Shown here one piece after another: positions 8,042 to 22,868 of a DNA stretch of 64,000 bases. Every line of letters starts with the position of its first letter. The stretch's first letter is position 1. The notes under the pieces were generated by a model. It ran no database searches. It worked only from the letters and a program-made list of their open reading frames with translations, and had not been told where the DNA came from. The position numbers and the translations under genes were made by a program. Source of the stretch: Pseudomonas putida (GTDB lineage Bacteria > Pseudomonadota > Gammaproteobacteria > Pseudomonadales > Pseudomonadaceae); assembly GCF_002906855.1 (NCBI RefSeq), contig NZ_MINI01000028.1, forward strand, positions 186,001-250,000. Reading direction: 5' to 3'.

Positions 8042-9151
8042 ATGGCACGTTCGCTCACCACCACTCCCAAGGCCGATGGTTTCCGCCTGCCCGGCGAATT
8101 CGAGCGCAAGGCAGGCTGCTGGCTCGGCTGGCCAGAGCGACCGGATGTCTGGCGCAATGGTGCCAAGCCTGCGCAGAAAGTCTGGGTCGAGATCGTCAGC
8201 GCGATCGCCTCCAGCGAGCCGGTCACGGTCTGCGCCTCCGCTGCCCAGTACGCCAATGCCCGGCGCCTGCTGCCACCGCAGGTGCGGGTGGTGGAAATGA
8301 CCTGCAACGACACCTGGTTCCGTGACAGCGGTGCCTGCTTCGTGGTCAATGACAACAGTGGTGAAGTACGTGGCGTCGACTTCGAGTTCAACGCTTACGG
8401 CGGGCTCGAGGGTGGCCTTTACTACCCGTGGGACAAGGACGACCAGATCGCCCAGAAGATACTCGAGATCGAAGGCCTGGACCGCTACCGCGCGCCGCTG
8501 ATCGCCGAGCTGGGCGGCATCCAGAGTGATGGCCAGGGCAGCTTGCTGACCACCGAGCAATGCCTGCTCAACCGCAACCGCAACGCCCACCTGGGCAAGG
8601 CCGAAGTGACCCGTCGCCTGGAAGACTACCTGGGTGCCGAGCAGGTTATCTGGCTGCCGCGTGGCTGCAAGTTCGACGAAACCGATGGCCACGTCGACGA
8701 CCTGGCCTGCTTCGTACGGCCTGGTGAAGTGGTGCTGCAATGGACGGACAAGCGTGACGACCCGCAGTGGGAAATCTACCAGGAGGCCTACGACATCCTG
8801 CGCAGCACCCGCGATGTCCGTGGCCGTGAACTGAAAGTGCACAAGCTGCCACAGCCCGACGTGCTGCAATGGACAGCCGAAGAAGCCGCAGGGCTGGACC
8901 AGGTCGAAGGCACTCACTTGCGCGAGGCAGGCACCCAGATTTGTGCTTCGTACATCAACTACTACGCGGGCAACTCGGCCATTGTCGTGCCGCTGTTTGG
9001 CGACCGCAATGACGCCATTGCCCAGGCGACCCTGGCGGAGCTGTTCCCCGGTCACCGCATCATCGGTATCGAGAACTCCCGCGAGATCCTGCTCGGTGGC
9101 GGTAACGTCGCCTGCATCACCATGCCGCAATACGCTGGAGGCCGCCGCTGA
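8042..9151 (+). CDS. aguA: Agmatine deiminase
   Basis: This 369-residue guanidine-modifying enzyme hydrolyses agmatine to N-carbamoylputrescine and ammonia. The catalytic Cys358 lies in GGGNVACITMPQ at the C-terminus. Acidic and histidine residues of the pentein fold are visible in NDTWFRDSGACF, ETDGHVDDLACF and EGTHLREAGTQ. The length matches AguA. The start follows a GAGG site. The stop codon overlaps the next start (TGATG), so the periplasmic binding protein is translated with it. No N-carbamoylputrescine amidohydrolase (aguB) lies in the window. Confidence 0.93.
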   Translation: MARSLTTTPKADGFRLPGEFERKAGCWLGWPERPDVWRNGAKPAQKVWVEIVSAIASSEPVTVCASAAQYANARRLLPPQVRVVEMTCNDTWFRDSGACFVVNDNSGEVRGVDFEFNAYGGLEGGLYYPWDKDDQIAQKILEIEGLDRYRAPLIAELGGIQSDGQGSLLTTEQCLLNRNRNAHLGKAEVTRRLEDYLGAEQVIWLPRGCKFDETDGHVDDLACFVRPGEVVLQWTDKRDDPQWEIYQEAYDILRSTRDVRGRELKVHKLPQPDVLQWTAEEAAGLDQVEGTHLREAGTQICASYINYYAGNSAIVVPLFGDRNDAIAQATLAELFPGHRIIGIENSREILLGGGNVACITMPQYAGGRR

Positions 9152-10248
9152 TGAAGCTGAGCGCACTCACCCTTGCGCTCGCCCTGGGCTGCGCCGCCTC
9201 GGCGGCCCAGGCTGCCGACGCACAACAGCCGACCGTCAACCTGTACATCTGGGGCGAGTACCTTGCCCCCGATACCTTGACCCAGTTCGAGAAGGAAACC
9301 GGCATCCGCGTGGTCGCCGACCACTTCGACTCGCTGGAAACTGCCGAGACCAAGCTGTTGACCGGTGGTAGTGGCTATGACGTGGTGCTCACTGCCGGCC
9401 AGCACCTGAGCCGGGCTATTGCCAGCGGCGCCCTGCAGCCGCTGGACAAAGCCCAGTTGCCGCACTTGGCAGGGGTGGGTGAAGAGTTTCGCCAGCACAT
9501 GGCCCTGTTCGACCCAGGCAACCGCTATGCCGGGACCTATGCCTGGGGCACCACCGGGGTGGGCTACCAGCAGCAGGCGGTGACTGCGCGCATGGGCGAT
9601 GCACCACTGGACAGCTGGGCGATGCTGTTCGACCCGCAGGTGGTGGCGAAATTCGCTGACTGCGGGGTGAGCCTGCTCAACGACCCCAACGAAGTGTTCG
9701 CCGCGGTGATGCGCTACATGGGCCTGGACATTAACCAGCAGCGCCTTGAGGACCTGAAGGCGGCAGAGGTGCAACTGCGCAAGGTGCGCCCGTACATTCG
9801 CTACTTCGACAATGACCGCAACATCAACGACCTGGCCAATGGCGAAACCTGCGTGGCGATGTCGTGGAACGGCAACGTGGCCATCGCCGAAGGACAGGCG
9901 CAGCAGGCCGGCAAGGCGTTTGTGCTGGACTACAGCATCCCGAAGGAGGGCACGTTGATCTGGCTGGACGCGCTGGTGGTGCCCAAAGATGCGCCGCATC
10001 CGGATGCGGCGTGGAAGCTGGTGGATTACCTGATGCGGCCGGATGTGATTGCGCCGATTACCGACACCATTCATTACGCCAATGCGATAACGGCGGCGGA
10101 TGGGCTTGTGGATGCACGGATCAGGAATGCGCCAGGGACCTATCCACCGGCCGAGGTGCGGGCGCGGTTGTATGGCAAGAATGATAATGGCAAGGCGTTC
10201 AACCGCGAGTTGACACGGGCATTCAGCCGGTTGAAGAGTGGGACCTAG
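9151..10248 (+). CDS. Polyamine ABC transporter substrate-binding protein (PotF/SpuD-like)
   Basis: This 365-residue periplasmic protein has a signal peptide with cleavage predicted after AAQA (about residue 21). The mature start leads into VNLYIWGEYLAPDTLTQFEK, typical of PotF/SpuD/PotD proteins that bind putrescine, spermidine or agmatine. Other family segments are GYDVVLTAGQHL and LNDPNEVFAAVMRYMG. The start overlaps the aguA stop by one base. No permease or ATPase genes follow: a REP pair and topB come next. The protein must therefore work with a transporter encoded elsewhere or act as a sensor. Confidence 0.88.
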   Translation: MKLSALTLALALGCAASAAQAADAQQPTVNLYIWGEYLAPDTLTQFEKETGIRVVADHFDSLETAETKLLTGGSGYDVVLTAGQHLSRAIASGALQPLDKAQLPHLAGVGEEFRQHMALFDPGNRYAGTYAWGTTGVGYQQQAVTARMGDAPLDSWAMLFDPQVVAKFADCGVSLLNDPNEVFAAVMRYMGLDINQQRLEDLKAAEVQLRKVRPYIRYFDNDRNINDLANGETCVAMSWNGNVAIAEGQAQQAGKAFVLDYSIPKEGTLIWLDALVVPKDAPHPDAAWKLVDYLMRPDVIAPITDTIHYANAITAADGLVDARIRNAPGTYPPAEVRARLYGKNDNGKAFNRELTRAFSRLKSGT

Positions 10249-10265
10249 CTTGTGTGGTGGCTGTA

Positions 10266-10347
10266 CCGGCCTCTTCGCAGGACAAGCCCGTTCCTACAGG
10301 AGTACGCAAATCCCTGTAGGAGCGGGCTTGTCCCGCGAAGAGGCCGG
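10266..10347. repeat. REP pair (inverted)
   Basis: Two inverted copies of the ccggcctcttcgc...cctacagg element are separated by about 14 bases. The left copy has small changes (gcaggacaagcccgttcc). It lies between the convergent 3' ends of the binding-protein gene and topB. Confidence 0.88.
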
Positions 10348-10360
10348 TGCAGGCAACCCA

Positions 10361-12304
10361 TCAACTGGAGGCTTTACGCTTCGGTTGTCGTGGCTTGCCA
10401 CCGGTCGCCTTGGCCTTCCCGCTGCTCCGCCGCTTCTTCTTCCAGGGCGCCGCCTTGCCCACCGCTGGCCCGGTAATGGTCATGCGCATCCCGCGGCAAC
10501 GCTCCACCAGCTTGCCCATCCACGCCGACTGCCGGGCAACGAACTCCTCCAGGCTCATCTCGCCATTCTGCACCATGTCCAGCGCCTGCTCCCAGATTGC
10601 CGTTGTGCCAGGGTCGGCAATGGCGCGGGGCACGGCGTCGATCAGGCTGAACGCTGCTGGGGTGGCGGACAAGGCCTTGCCGTTCTTCACCAGGTAGCCG
10701 CGGTCAAGCAAGCCCTGGATGATGCTGGCACGGGTGGCTTCGGTGCCGATGCCGGTGGTTTCCTTGAGCTTCTGTTTCAGCCTTGGGTCATCCACCAGCT
10801 TGGCGACGTTCTTCATCGCCTTGATCAGGTCGCCTTCGGTGAAAGGTTTGGGCGGCTGGGTCCACAGGTCCTTCAGTTGCAAACCGTGCACATTGCAGTC
10901 CTGTCCCTCACGCAGGATTGGCAGCACCTGGGTTGGCTGGGCCTCGCGGCCCTTGGCCGGGGTCAGTGCCTCGGGCAGGGCGCGGCGCCAGCCGAGTTCG
11001 ACGATCTGCTTGCCGACGGCGCGCAGGGCATTGCCGGCGCAGTCGAATTCGGCCTGGGTACGGTCGTATTCGTGGTTGGGCAGGAACTGCGCCAGGTAGC
11101 GGGCACGGATCAGGGTGTAGACCGCCTTGTGCTTGGCTGGCAGGCGTGCCGGGTCGCTGGCGGCTGCCGTGGGGATGATGCCGTGGTGGGCGCTGACCTT
11201 GGCGTCGTTCCACGCGCGTGAGCGGCGCTGCGGCTCCAGATGCGCTTGCAGCGGCGCCAGGCTGGCGTCGGCACGTTGCAGCGCGGCAAGGATGGCTGGC
11301 GCCTCGCCGTGCTGGCTGACCGGCAGGTAACCGCAGTCGCTGCGCGGGTAGGTGATCAGCTTGTGGGTTTCGTACAGCGCCTGGGCGATGTCGAGGGTTT
11401 CCTGTGCGCCGAGGCCGAACTTTTTCGAGCACAGCTCCTGCAGGGTGCCGAGGTCGAAGGGCAGCGGTGCGGCCTCGCGCACGCGTTCTGTGGCAACTTT
11501 CAGTACTCGCGCCGTACCCGCATTGCTCATGTCGGCAGCGGCCTGCTGGGCCAGCGCCTGATTCAGGCAGCGGCCCTGGTCGTCGCAGGTGTCTTCCGGT
11601 GCGCGCCACTGGGCGTTGAAAACCTGGCCCGCGCTTTCCAGTTGGACATCGATGGCCCAGAACGGCACCGGCACGAAGTCAGCGATGCTGCGGTCGCGGT
11701 CCACCACCAGGCGCAGAGTCGGAGTTTGTACCCGCCCCACCGGCAGTACGCCCTGGTAGCCGGACTGGCGGCCGAGCAGGGTGAACAGCCGGCTCATGTT
11801 CATGCCGATCAGCCAGTCGGCGCGGGAGCGGCCCAGGGCCGAGTGGTACAGGTTGAAGGTTTCCTGGCCAGGCAACAGGCGCGCCAGGGCCTTGCGGATC
11901 GAGGCGTCATCCAGGGCCGACAGCCACAGGCGCTGGATCGGGCCACGGTAGCGACAGTGCTCGACCAGCTCGCGGGCGATCATCTCGCCTTCGCGGTCGG
12001 CGTCGGTGGCGATCACCAGTTCGCGGGCTTCGCCAAGCAGGCGCTTGACCGCCTTGTACTGGCTGGCGGTCTTGGGCTTGACCAGCATCTTCCACTTTTC
12101 CGGAATGATCGGCAGGTCGGCGAGGTTCCAGCGCTTGTAGCGGTCGTCGTAGCTGTCGGGCGGGGCGGTTTCCAGCAGGTGGCCAATGCACCAGGTCACG
12201 CAGACGTCGGTACCCTGCCAGCAGCCGTCAGCCTTGCGGTTGGCACCGAGCACCTTGGCGATGTCTTTGGCCTGGGAGGGTTTTTCGCAGAGGAACAGGC
12301 GCAT
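10361..12304 (-). CDS. topB: DNA topoisomerase III
   Basis: This 647-residue type IA topoisomerase relaxes and decatenates DNA through a 5'-phosphotyrosine link. The Toprim domain includes Glu7 (CEKPS) and DADREGE at 101-107. SRADWLIGMNMSR is near 160-172, GVLPVGRVQTPT near 185-196, and the catalytic Tyr319 lies in ITYPRSD. The C-terminal tail is rich in Lys, Arg and Pro (KKKRRSSGKAK), a likely nonspecific DNA-binding extension. The ATG at 12304 is directly at the Toprim domain. It appears to be a single-gene unit between REP pairs. Confidence 0.96.
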   Translation of the reverse strand: MRLFLCEKPSQAKDIAKVLGANRKADGCWQGTDVCVTWCIGHLLETAPPDSYDDRYKRWNLADLPIIPEKWKMLVKPKTASQYKAVKRLLGEARELVIATDADREGEMIARELVEHCRYRGPIQRLWLSALDDASIRKALARLLPGQETFNLYHSALGRSRADWLIGMNMSRLFTLLGRQSGYQGVLPVGRVQTPTLRLVVDRDRSIADFVPVPFWAIDVQLESAGQVFNAQWRAPEDTCDDQGRCLNQALAQQAAADMSNAGTARVLKVATERVREAAPLPFDLGTLQELCSKKFGLGAQETLDIAQALYETHKLITYPRSDCGYLPVSQHGEAPAILAALQRADASLAPLQAHLEPQRRSRAWNDAKVSAHHGIIPTAAASDPARLPAKHKAVYTLIRARYLAQFLPNHEYDRTQAEFDCAGNALRAVGKQIVELGWRRALPEALTPAKGREAQPTQVLPILREGQDCNVHGLQLKDLWTQPPKPFTEGDLIKAMKNVAKLVDDPRLKQKLKETTGIGTEATRASIIQGLLDRGYLVKNGKALSATPAAFSLIDAVPRAIADPGTTAIWEQALDMVQNGEMSLEEFVARQSAWMGKLVERCRGMRMTITGPAVGKAAPWKKKRRSSGKAKATGGKPRQPKRKASS

Positions 12305-12421
12305 GGCCGGGAACGCTTCATCGGGGAATGATGGGCACTAGGATGCGCAAGCGGGGGCGCGGAGGCAAGTTTTATCTGGATGGATGTACAGGTTTTTGTC
12401 AGCTGATGTGTTGCTACCTGT

Positions 12422-12500
12422 GCCGCCCTTCGCGGGACAAGCCCGCTCCTGCAGGCCCGTGCGGTACCTGTAGGAGCGGGCTTGTCACGCGAAGAGGCCA
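12422..12500. repeat. REP pair (inverted)
   Basis: Inverted copies with cttcgcgggacaagcccgct on the left and its near complement, with one mismatch (cttgtcacgcgaag), on the right. It lies between the topB start and the 3' end of the acetyltransferase gene. Confidence 0.88.
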
Positions 12501-12509
12501 GTGCAGGGA

Positions 12510-12938
12510 TCAGGCGCGCGAGTCGCGCACCATGTCCACATGCGGGATGCCGGCTTCGAGGAATTCTTCGCTGACTACGCGAAAGCCCAGGCGCTCGTAG
12601 AACGGCGTGGCATGCACCTGGGCACTGAGCATCTGCTGCTTCAGGTCACGGTCCTGCGCCTCGACGATCACTGCATTCATCAGCGCATCGCCGACCTTCA
12701 GGCCGCGCCAGTCCTTGAGCACCGAGACCCGACCAATGGTGCCGTCGGGCAGCAGGCGCGCAGTGCCGATCGGGTAGTCGCCTTCCAGCGCCAGGAAGTG
12801 CGCGGCGCTCGGATCGTCCGAGTCCCACTCCAGCTCTGGCGGTACATGCTGCTCGGCAATGAACACGGCTTCGCGGATACGGCGGATATCAGCGTTGTCC
12901 TTGTGCCAGTCGGCTAGGCGCACACGAATCTTATTCAT
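12510..12938 (-). CDS. GNAT-family N-acetyltransferase
   Basis: This 142-residue protein covers a single GNAT domain. The acetyl-CoA-binding region is around IGRVSVLKDWRGLKVGDALM (residues 68-87), and the C-terminal motif is HATPFYERLGFRVVSEEF. The arrangement resembles the ElaA/YjcF-type acetyltransferases. The substrate is unknown. The start overlaps the end of the upstream roxA gene by eight bases, so the two are probably translated together. Confidence 0.88.
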   Translation of the reverse strand: MNKIRVRLADWHKDNADIRRIREAVFIAEQHVPPELEWDSDDPSAAHFLALEGDYPIGTARLLPDGTIGRVSVLKDWRGLKVGDALMNAVIVEAQDRDLKQQMLSAQVHATPFYERLGFRVVSEEFLEAGIPHVDMVRDSRA

Positions 12939-14097
12939 TGGCGAATCCCAGGCTTCCTTGTTTGATCAGCTGCTGTACCAGCATAAGGCCATCTTCATCC
13001 TGCAACCACTGCTCAAGGTTGTCGATGTGTAACGCATCGGCCGAGCACACCAGCTTCAGCAGTTCGCGCAGCTTGGCCGGCAGTGGGCAGCTGCGGCCGC
13101 TGGCGAACAGCATCAGGTCGTCGCCGAGCTCGGACCAGGCCATGCGGGCGCTAGGATTGCGGATCAGGATGGCACCGTCTTCCAGGGCTTCGATCAGCTC
13201 GTCTTCGTCCATTTCTTCACCAACCACCTGCTCCGGGTAGCGCGGCTCGGTCATGAACTGGCCGAACCAGGTCAGCAGCAGGTCCTTGTCGTTGGTGTGC
13301 TTGTCGATCAGCGCCTTGAGGCGGTCGAGAGCGTCGTGCTGGATCTGGTGCGGGTCGCTGGCAGGCTGCGCGTCGGCGTCGCTGTAGCGCTCTTCTTCCG
13401 GCAGGAACTGGCCGAGGAAGTCGGTGAAGTGGGTCAGCACTTCGGCGGCGCTTGGGGCGCGGAAGCCGACCGAGTAGGTCAGGCAGTTGTCCACGGCGAC
13501 GCCGTAGTGGGCCAGGCGCGGTGGCAGATAGAGCATGTCGCCGGGCTCCAGAGTCCACTCGTCGCTCTGTTCGAATTCGGCGAGGATGCGCAGGTCGGCG
13601 TGCTCCAGCAGCGGGCTGTCGCTGTTGCACATCTGGCCGACTTTCCAGTTGCGCTCGCCGTGGCCCTGCAGCAGGAACACGTCGTAGTTGTCGAAGTGCG
13701 GACCGACGCTGCCACCCGGGGTGGCAAAGCTGATCATCACGTCATCGATACGCCAGCTTGGCAGGAAGCGGAAGTGCTCCAGCAGCTCGGCGACTTCCGG
13801 GACGAACTGGTCGACGGCCTGCACCAGCAGGGTCCAGTCCTGTTCCGGCAGCTCGGCGAAGGTGTCTTCGGTGAACGGGCCGCGGCGCAGTTCCCACGGG
13901 TGGGCGCCGTGTTCAAGGACGATGCGCGACTCGACTTCCTCTTCCAGGGCCAGGCCGGCCAGCTCGTCGGGGTCGATCGGGCTTTCGAAGTCCGGGAAGG
14001 CCTGGCGCACCAGCAGCGGCTTCTTCTGCCAGTAGTCGCGCATGAATTCGCGGGCCGAGATGCCGCCGAGCAGCTGCAGTGGAGTATCAGGATTCAT
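12931..14097 (-). CDS. roxA: Ribosomal protein uL16 arginine hydroxylase (ribosomal oxygenase RoxA/YcfD)
   Basis: This 388-residue Fe(II)/2-oxoglutarate JmjC-type oxygenase family hydroxylates a specific arginine of ribosomal protein L16. An iron-binding HxD appears in VGPHFDNYDVFLLQ, and a distal His lies in LPPRLAHYGVAV, completing the facial triad. An N-terminal cupin is followed by the dimerisation and winged-helix C-terminus seen in YcfD. The ATG at 14097 is preferred to a TTG two codons upstream. It is followed by an overlapping acetyltransferase gene. A strong purB terminator lies just upstream, so roxA has its own promoter. Confidence 0.9.
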   Translation of the reverse strand: MNPDTPLQLLGGISAREFMRDYWQKKPLLVRQAFPDFESPIDPDELAGLALEEEVESRIVLEHGAHPWELRRGPFTEDTFAELPEQDWTLLVQAVDQFVPEVAELLEHFRFLPSWRIDDVMISFATPGGSVGPHFDNYDVFLLQGHGERNWKVGQMCNSDSPLLEHADLRILAEFEQSDEWTLEPGDMLYLPPRLAHYGVAVDNCLTYSVGFRAPSAAEVLTHFTDFLGQFLPEEERYSDADAQPASDPHQIQHDALDRLKALIDKHTNDKDLLLTWFGQFMTEPRYPEQVVGEEMDEDELIEALEDGAILIRNPSARMAWSELGDDLMLFASGRSCPLPAKLRELLKLVCSADALHIDNLEQWLQDEDGLMLVQQLIKQGSLGFANE

Positions 14098-14139
14098 GTT
14101 CAACCTATTGAAAAAACGTAATTTTCGTCCGGGAATAAA

Positions 14140-14162
14140 AACGCCCGGCCAGGCCGGGCGTT
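14140..14162 (-). terminator. Rho-independent terminator after purB
   Basis: The arms aacgcccggcc and ggccgggcgtt are separated by one base. In the minus direction the stem runs into TTTTTATTCC, and it sits 17 bases after the purB stop. It ends the nudJ-mnmA-hflD-purB unit. Confidence 0.85.
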
Positions 14163-14178
14163 GAACGCGACGGTCAGC

Positions 14179-16249
<2,071 letters not shown>

Positions 16250-16253
<4 letters not shown>

Positions 16254-17374
16254 GCGCGCGGGCTCCACGGCTCGGCGGTTTCGATCACGCCGCCGCCCAG
16301 GCACACCTCGCCGTCATAGAACACCACGGACTGGCCCGGGGTCACGGCGCGCTGCGGCTCGTCGAACACGGCACGGTAGCCGGTTTCGGTCAGCTCCAGG
16401 GTGCATTGCTGGTCGCTCTGGCGGTAGCGCACTTTGGCGGTCAGCTGGCGCGGGCTGCTCAGGTCGATCGGGTTGACCCAGAAGATTTCCGAGGCGAGCA
16501 GGGCGCGGGAGAACAGCCATGGGTGTTCGTTGCCCTGGCCTACCACCAGCACATTGCGGGTCAGGTCCTTGTGCAGCACGTACCACGGCTCGTCACCAGC
16601 GTCCTTCAGGCCGCCGATGCCCAGGCCCTGGCGCTGGCCGATGGTGTGGTACATCAGGCCGTGGTGGCGGCCGATCACTTCACCTTCGGTAGTTTCGATG
16701 TTGCCTGGCTGGGCCGGCAGGTATTGCTTGAGGAAGTCGCTGAAACGGCGCTCGCCGATGAAGCAGATCCCGGTGGAATCCTTCTTCTTGGCGGTGGCCA
16801 GGCCGTGTTTTTCGGCGATGGCGCGCACTTCCGGCTTTTCCAGTTCACCGACCGGGAACAAGGTACGGGCAATCTCTTTGCCGCCGACGGCGTGCAGGAA
16901 GTAGCTCTGGTCCTTGTTCGGGTCCAGGCCCTTGAGCAGTTCGGTCAGTTCGTCAGTGTCGCGGCGGCGCACGTAGTGGCCGGTGGCGATCAGGTCGGCA
17001 CCCAGCGACAGGGCGTAGTCGAGGAACGCCTTGAACTTGATTTCGCGGTTGCAGAGGATGTCCGGGTTGGGCGTGCGGCCGGCCTTGTATTCCTCGAGGA
17101 AGTGCTCGAACACGTTGTCCCAGTATTCGGCGGCGAAGTTGGCGGTGTGCAGCTTGATGCCGATGCGGTCGCACACGGCCTGGGCGTCGGCCAGGTCTTC
17201 ACGGGCGGTGCAGTATTCGGTGCCGTCGTCTTCTTCCCAGTTCTTCATGAACAGCCCTTCCACCTGGTAGCCCTGTTCCATGAGCAGAAGGGCGGAGACG
17301 GAAGAGTCCACGCCGCCGGACATGCCGACGATGACGCGGGTCTTGGCGGGGTCTTTGAGTGCTGGGCTGGTCAT
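16250..17374 (-). CDS. mnmA: tRNA-specific 2-thiouridylase MnmA
   Basis: This 374-residue enzyme thiolates U34 of tRNA Glu, Gln and Lys using ATP and persulfide sulfur delivered by TusE. The PP-loop SGGVDSS lies at residues 19-25. Catalytic Cys108 is in [10 protein letters not shown] and Cys204 in [12 protein letters not shown]. The sulfur-relay genes tusDCB-tusE that feed it lie at 37-38.4 kb in this window. The start at 17374 is the only good one before the motif. It is followed by the overlapping hflD. Confidence 0.97.
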
Positions 17375-17433
17375 GGGTACCGGTGTGTATCAAGGGGGAA
17401 AAACGCCGATTCTATCAAAACCGGCGCGGCGCG

Positions 17434-17874
17434 TCAGTCACGCAGCAATTCGAGGCTGTGCAGCGGGCCAGCGAGGTAGTCGTCGAGGCAGCGCGGGACG
17501 AGCTCGCTGCGCCAGCGGGTGGGGTCGGCCAGCAGTTCTTCGCGGGTCAGCCACACGGCGCGGACGATGTCGCTGTCCAGGGCCAGGTCCTGGTGGTGGC
17601 GCACGGGGCGGGCGGCGAAGCAGATGCGCTGGTAGGTCACGCCGTTGCTTGGGGCGGTATAGAGGTAGATGCCGACCACGCCAGTGAGCTCGACTTCCCA
17701 GGCGGTTTCTTCCAGGGTTTCGCGCAGGGCGGCCTGGGGCAGGGTCTCGTTGGGTTCGAGGTGGCCGGCGGGCTGGTTGAAGACGTGCTGGTCGGCCTTG
17801 AATTCTTCGACGAAGAGGAACTTGCCCTCGTGTTCGACGATGGTGGCGACGGTGATGTGGGGTTGCCAGGTCAT
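17434..17874 (-). CDS. nudJ: Nudix hydrolase NudJ (phosphatase of thiamine-pyrimidine/nucleoside diphosphates)
   Basis: This 146-residue Nudix protein has a Nudix box at GHLEPNETLPQAALRETLEETAWE, split here as GHLEPNE then REtxEE. In E. coli NudJ, encoded next to mnmA, hydrolyses HMP pyrophosphate and some nucleoside di- and triphosphates. The ATG at 17874 has GGAG seven bases upstream; a second ATG at 17886 is less well placed. Position as the first gene before mnmA-hflD-purB agrees with the enterobacterial order. Confidence 0.88.
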   Translation of the reverse strand: MTWQPHITVATIVEHEGKFLFVEEFKADQHVFNQPAGHLEPNETLPQAALRETLEETAWEVELTGVVGIYLYTAPSNGVTYQRICFAARPVRHHQDLALDSDIVRAVWLTREELLADPTRWRSELVPRCLDDYLAGPLHSLELLRD

Positions 17875-17950
17875 TAACAGCTCCATCAGGGCCAGCGCGA
17901 ACCCTGTGGGAGCGGGTTTGCGTTGGCCGCTGGAAATCATTAATCCAGAA

Positions 17951-17985
17951 AGCACAAACCCCGGTGCGTGGCCGGGGTTTGTGCT
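17951..17985. terminator. Long stem-loop downstream of monomeric isocitrate dehydrogenase
   Basis: Perfect 14-base arms (agcacaaaccccgg / ccggggtttgtgct) flank a seven-base loop, 17 bases past the idh stop. The T run on the minus strand is weak, but the stem is strong enough to act as a terminator or barrier between idh and nudJ. Confidence 0.75.
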
Positions 17986-18002
17986 GTTACTTCAAGCGAA
18001 CC

Positions 18003-21912
<3,910 letters not shown>

Positions 21913-21922
21913 GGCAATTGAA

Positions 21923-21955
21923 AACCGGCCGCTTCTGCTAAAGAAGCGGCCGGTT
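21923..21955 (+). terminator. Rho-independent terminator after icd
   Basis: Arms of 14 bases (aaccggccgcttct / agaagcggccggtt) with a five-base loop are followed by CTTTCGT. It lies between the convergent icd and cspD genes and may serve both strands. Confidence 0.88.
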
Positions 21956-21984
21956 CTTTCGTATACCGGCAGAGAGCGGGGTGG

Positions 21985-22245
21985 TCAGACTTGCACGGTC
22001 TCGTCCTCGGACTGGCCAACAGCCTTGGCGGCTGCAGCCGTTGCGGCGTCGATGATCTTGATCGCGTGCAGGCCTTTGGGGCCCTGGATGATCTCGAATT
22101 CCACGGACTGGCCGGCCTTGAGCGTCTTGTAGCCGTCCATCATGATCGCCGTGTAGTGGGCGAACAGATCCTCGGCTTTACCCTCCTCATTGACGAATCC
22201 GTAGCCCTTGGCATTGTTGAACCACTTGACTTTACCGCTTGCCAT
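21985..22245 (-). CDS. cspD: Cold-shock domain protein CspD
   Basis: This 86-residue protein has one cold-shock domain. The RNA-binding motifs RNP1 (KGYGFVNEE) and RNP2 (DLFAHYTAI) are present, and an alanine-rich acidic tail follows from about residue 66. The longer tail and the position opposite clpS-clpA match CspD, a stationary-phase inhibitor of DNA replication in E. coli and a Lon substrate. The ATG at 22245 is at the conserved MASGKVKWF start. It is divergent from clpS across 230 bases. Confidence 0.92.
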   Translation of the reverse strand: MASGKVKWFNNAKGYGFVNEEGKAEDLFAHYTAIMMDGYKTLKAGQSVEFEIIQGPKGLHAIKIIDAATAAAAKAVGQSEDETVQV

Positions 22246-22475
22246 CCCTATGTCCCTCTGCAAAGGACTCCATCACTGGAGTATCATCCACTTCATCCGC
22301 ATACGAACCATGCGAAAAATCTGGTTGACTGCGCGGATCTTTATCGACCACGGTGGGTTCTTATTGGTTGTAACACCGTTTTGCCGATAGTCAAGGTCAG
22401 GTGGCGCGTGCGCCAGCGGCCGCAATTGCAGTCAACCCACAACCTTAACCTGACGCTCATGATGAAATTCTTTCC

Positions 22476-22838
22476 ATGCATGCACCCAGTGAGATTCGAC
22501 TAACATTCAATCAGGATCGCCCGCAAACGAACGAGGACGACGGCTCAGGTCTTGCCGTTCAGGAAGCCAAGCCGATCCTGCAGGCACCACCTATGTACAA
22601 GGTGGTTTTGTTCAACGATGACTACACGCCGATGGATTTCGTCGTCGAAGTGCTCGAAACGTTCTTCAGTCTGAACCGCGAGCTGGCGACCAAGATCATG
22701 CTGACCGTCCATACCGAAGGGCGGGCAGTGTGCGGATTGTTTACCCGTGACATCGCCGAAACAAAGGCCATGCAGGTCAACCAATACGCCAGGGAAAGCC
22801 AGCATCCGCTACTCTGTGAAATCGAGAAGGACGGTTAA
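22476..22838 (+). CDS. clpS: ATP-dependent Clp protease adaptor ClpS
   Basis: This 120-residue adaptor binds N-degrons and hands them to ClpA. The flexible N-terminus (about 40 residues) is followed by the core [20 protein letters not shown]; the NDDYTPM segment and Met/His residues of [11 protein letters not shown] form the pocket for bulky N-terminal residues. The ClpA start follows after 30 bases. The Shine-Dalgarno is weak. The two enzymes that create N-degrons, Aat and Bpt, are encoded 3 to 4 kb downstream. Confidence 0.96.
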   Translation: MHAPSEIRLTFNQDRPQTNEDDGSGLAVQEAKPILQAPPMYKVVLFNDDYTPMDFVVEVLETFFSLNRELATKIMLTVHTEGRAVCGLFTRDIAETKAMQVNQYARESQHPLLCEIEKDG

Positions 22839-22868
22839 TCGCCGACCACTTGGGTATGAGGTGAAGCT

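Noticed and set aside
2693..12510. CRISPR-like regularly spaced repeats
   Set aside because: The repeated units are inverted REP pairs at irregular distances, without direct repeats, spacers or cas genes.
17890..17935. REP-like sequence upstream of nudJ (ctgtgggagcggg)
   Set aside because: Only a partial, imperfect match to the REP core; too degenerate to call.
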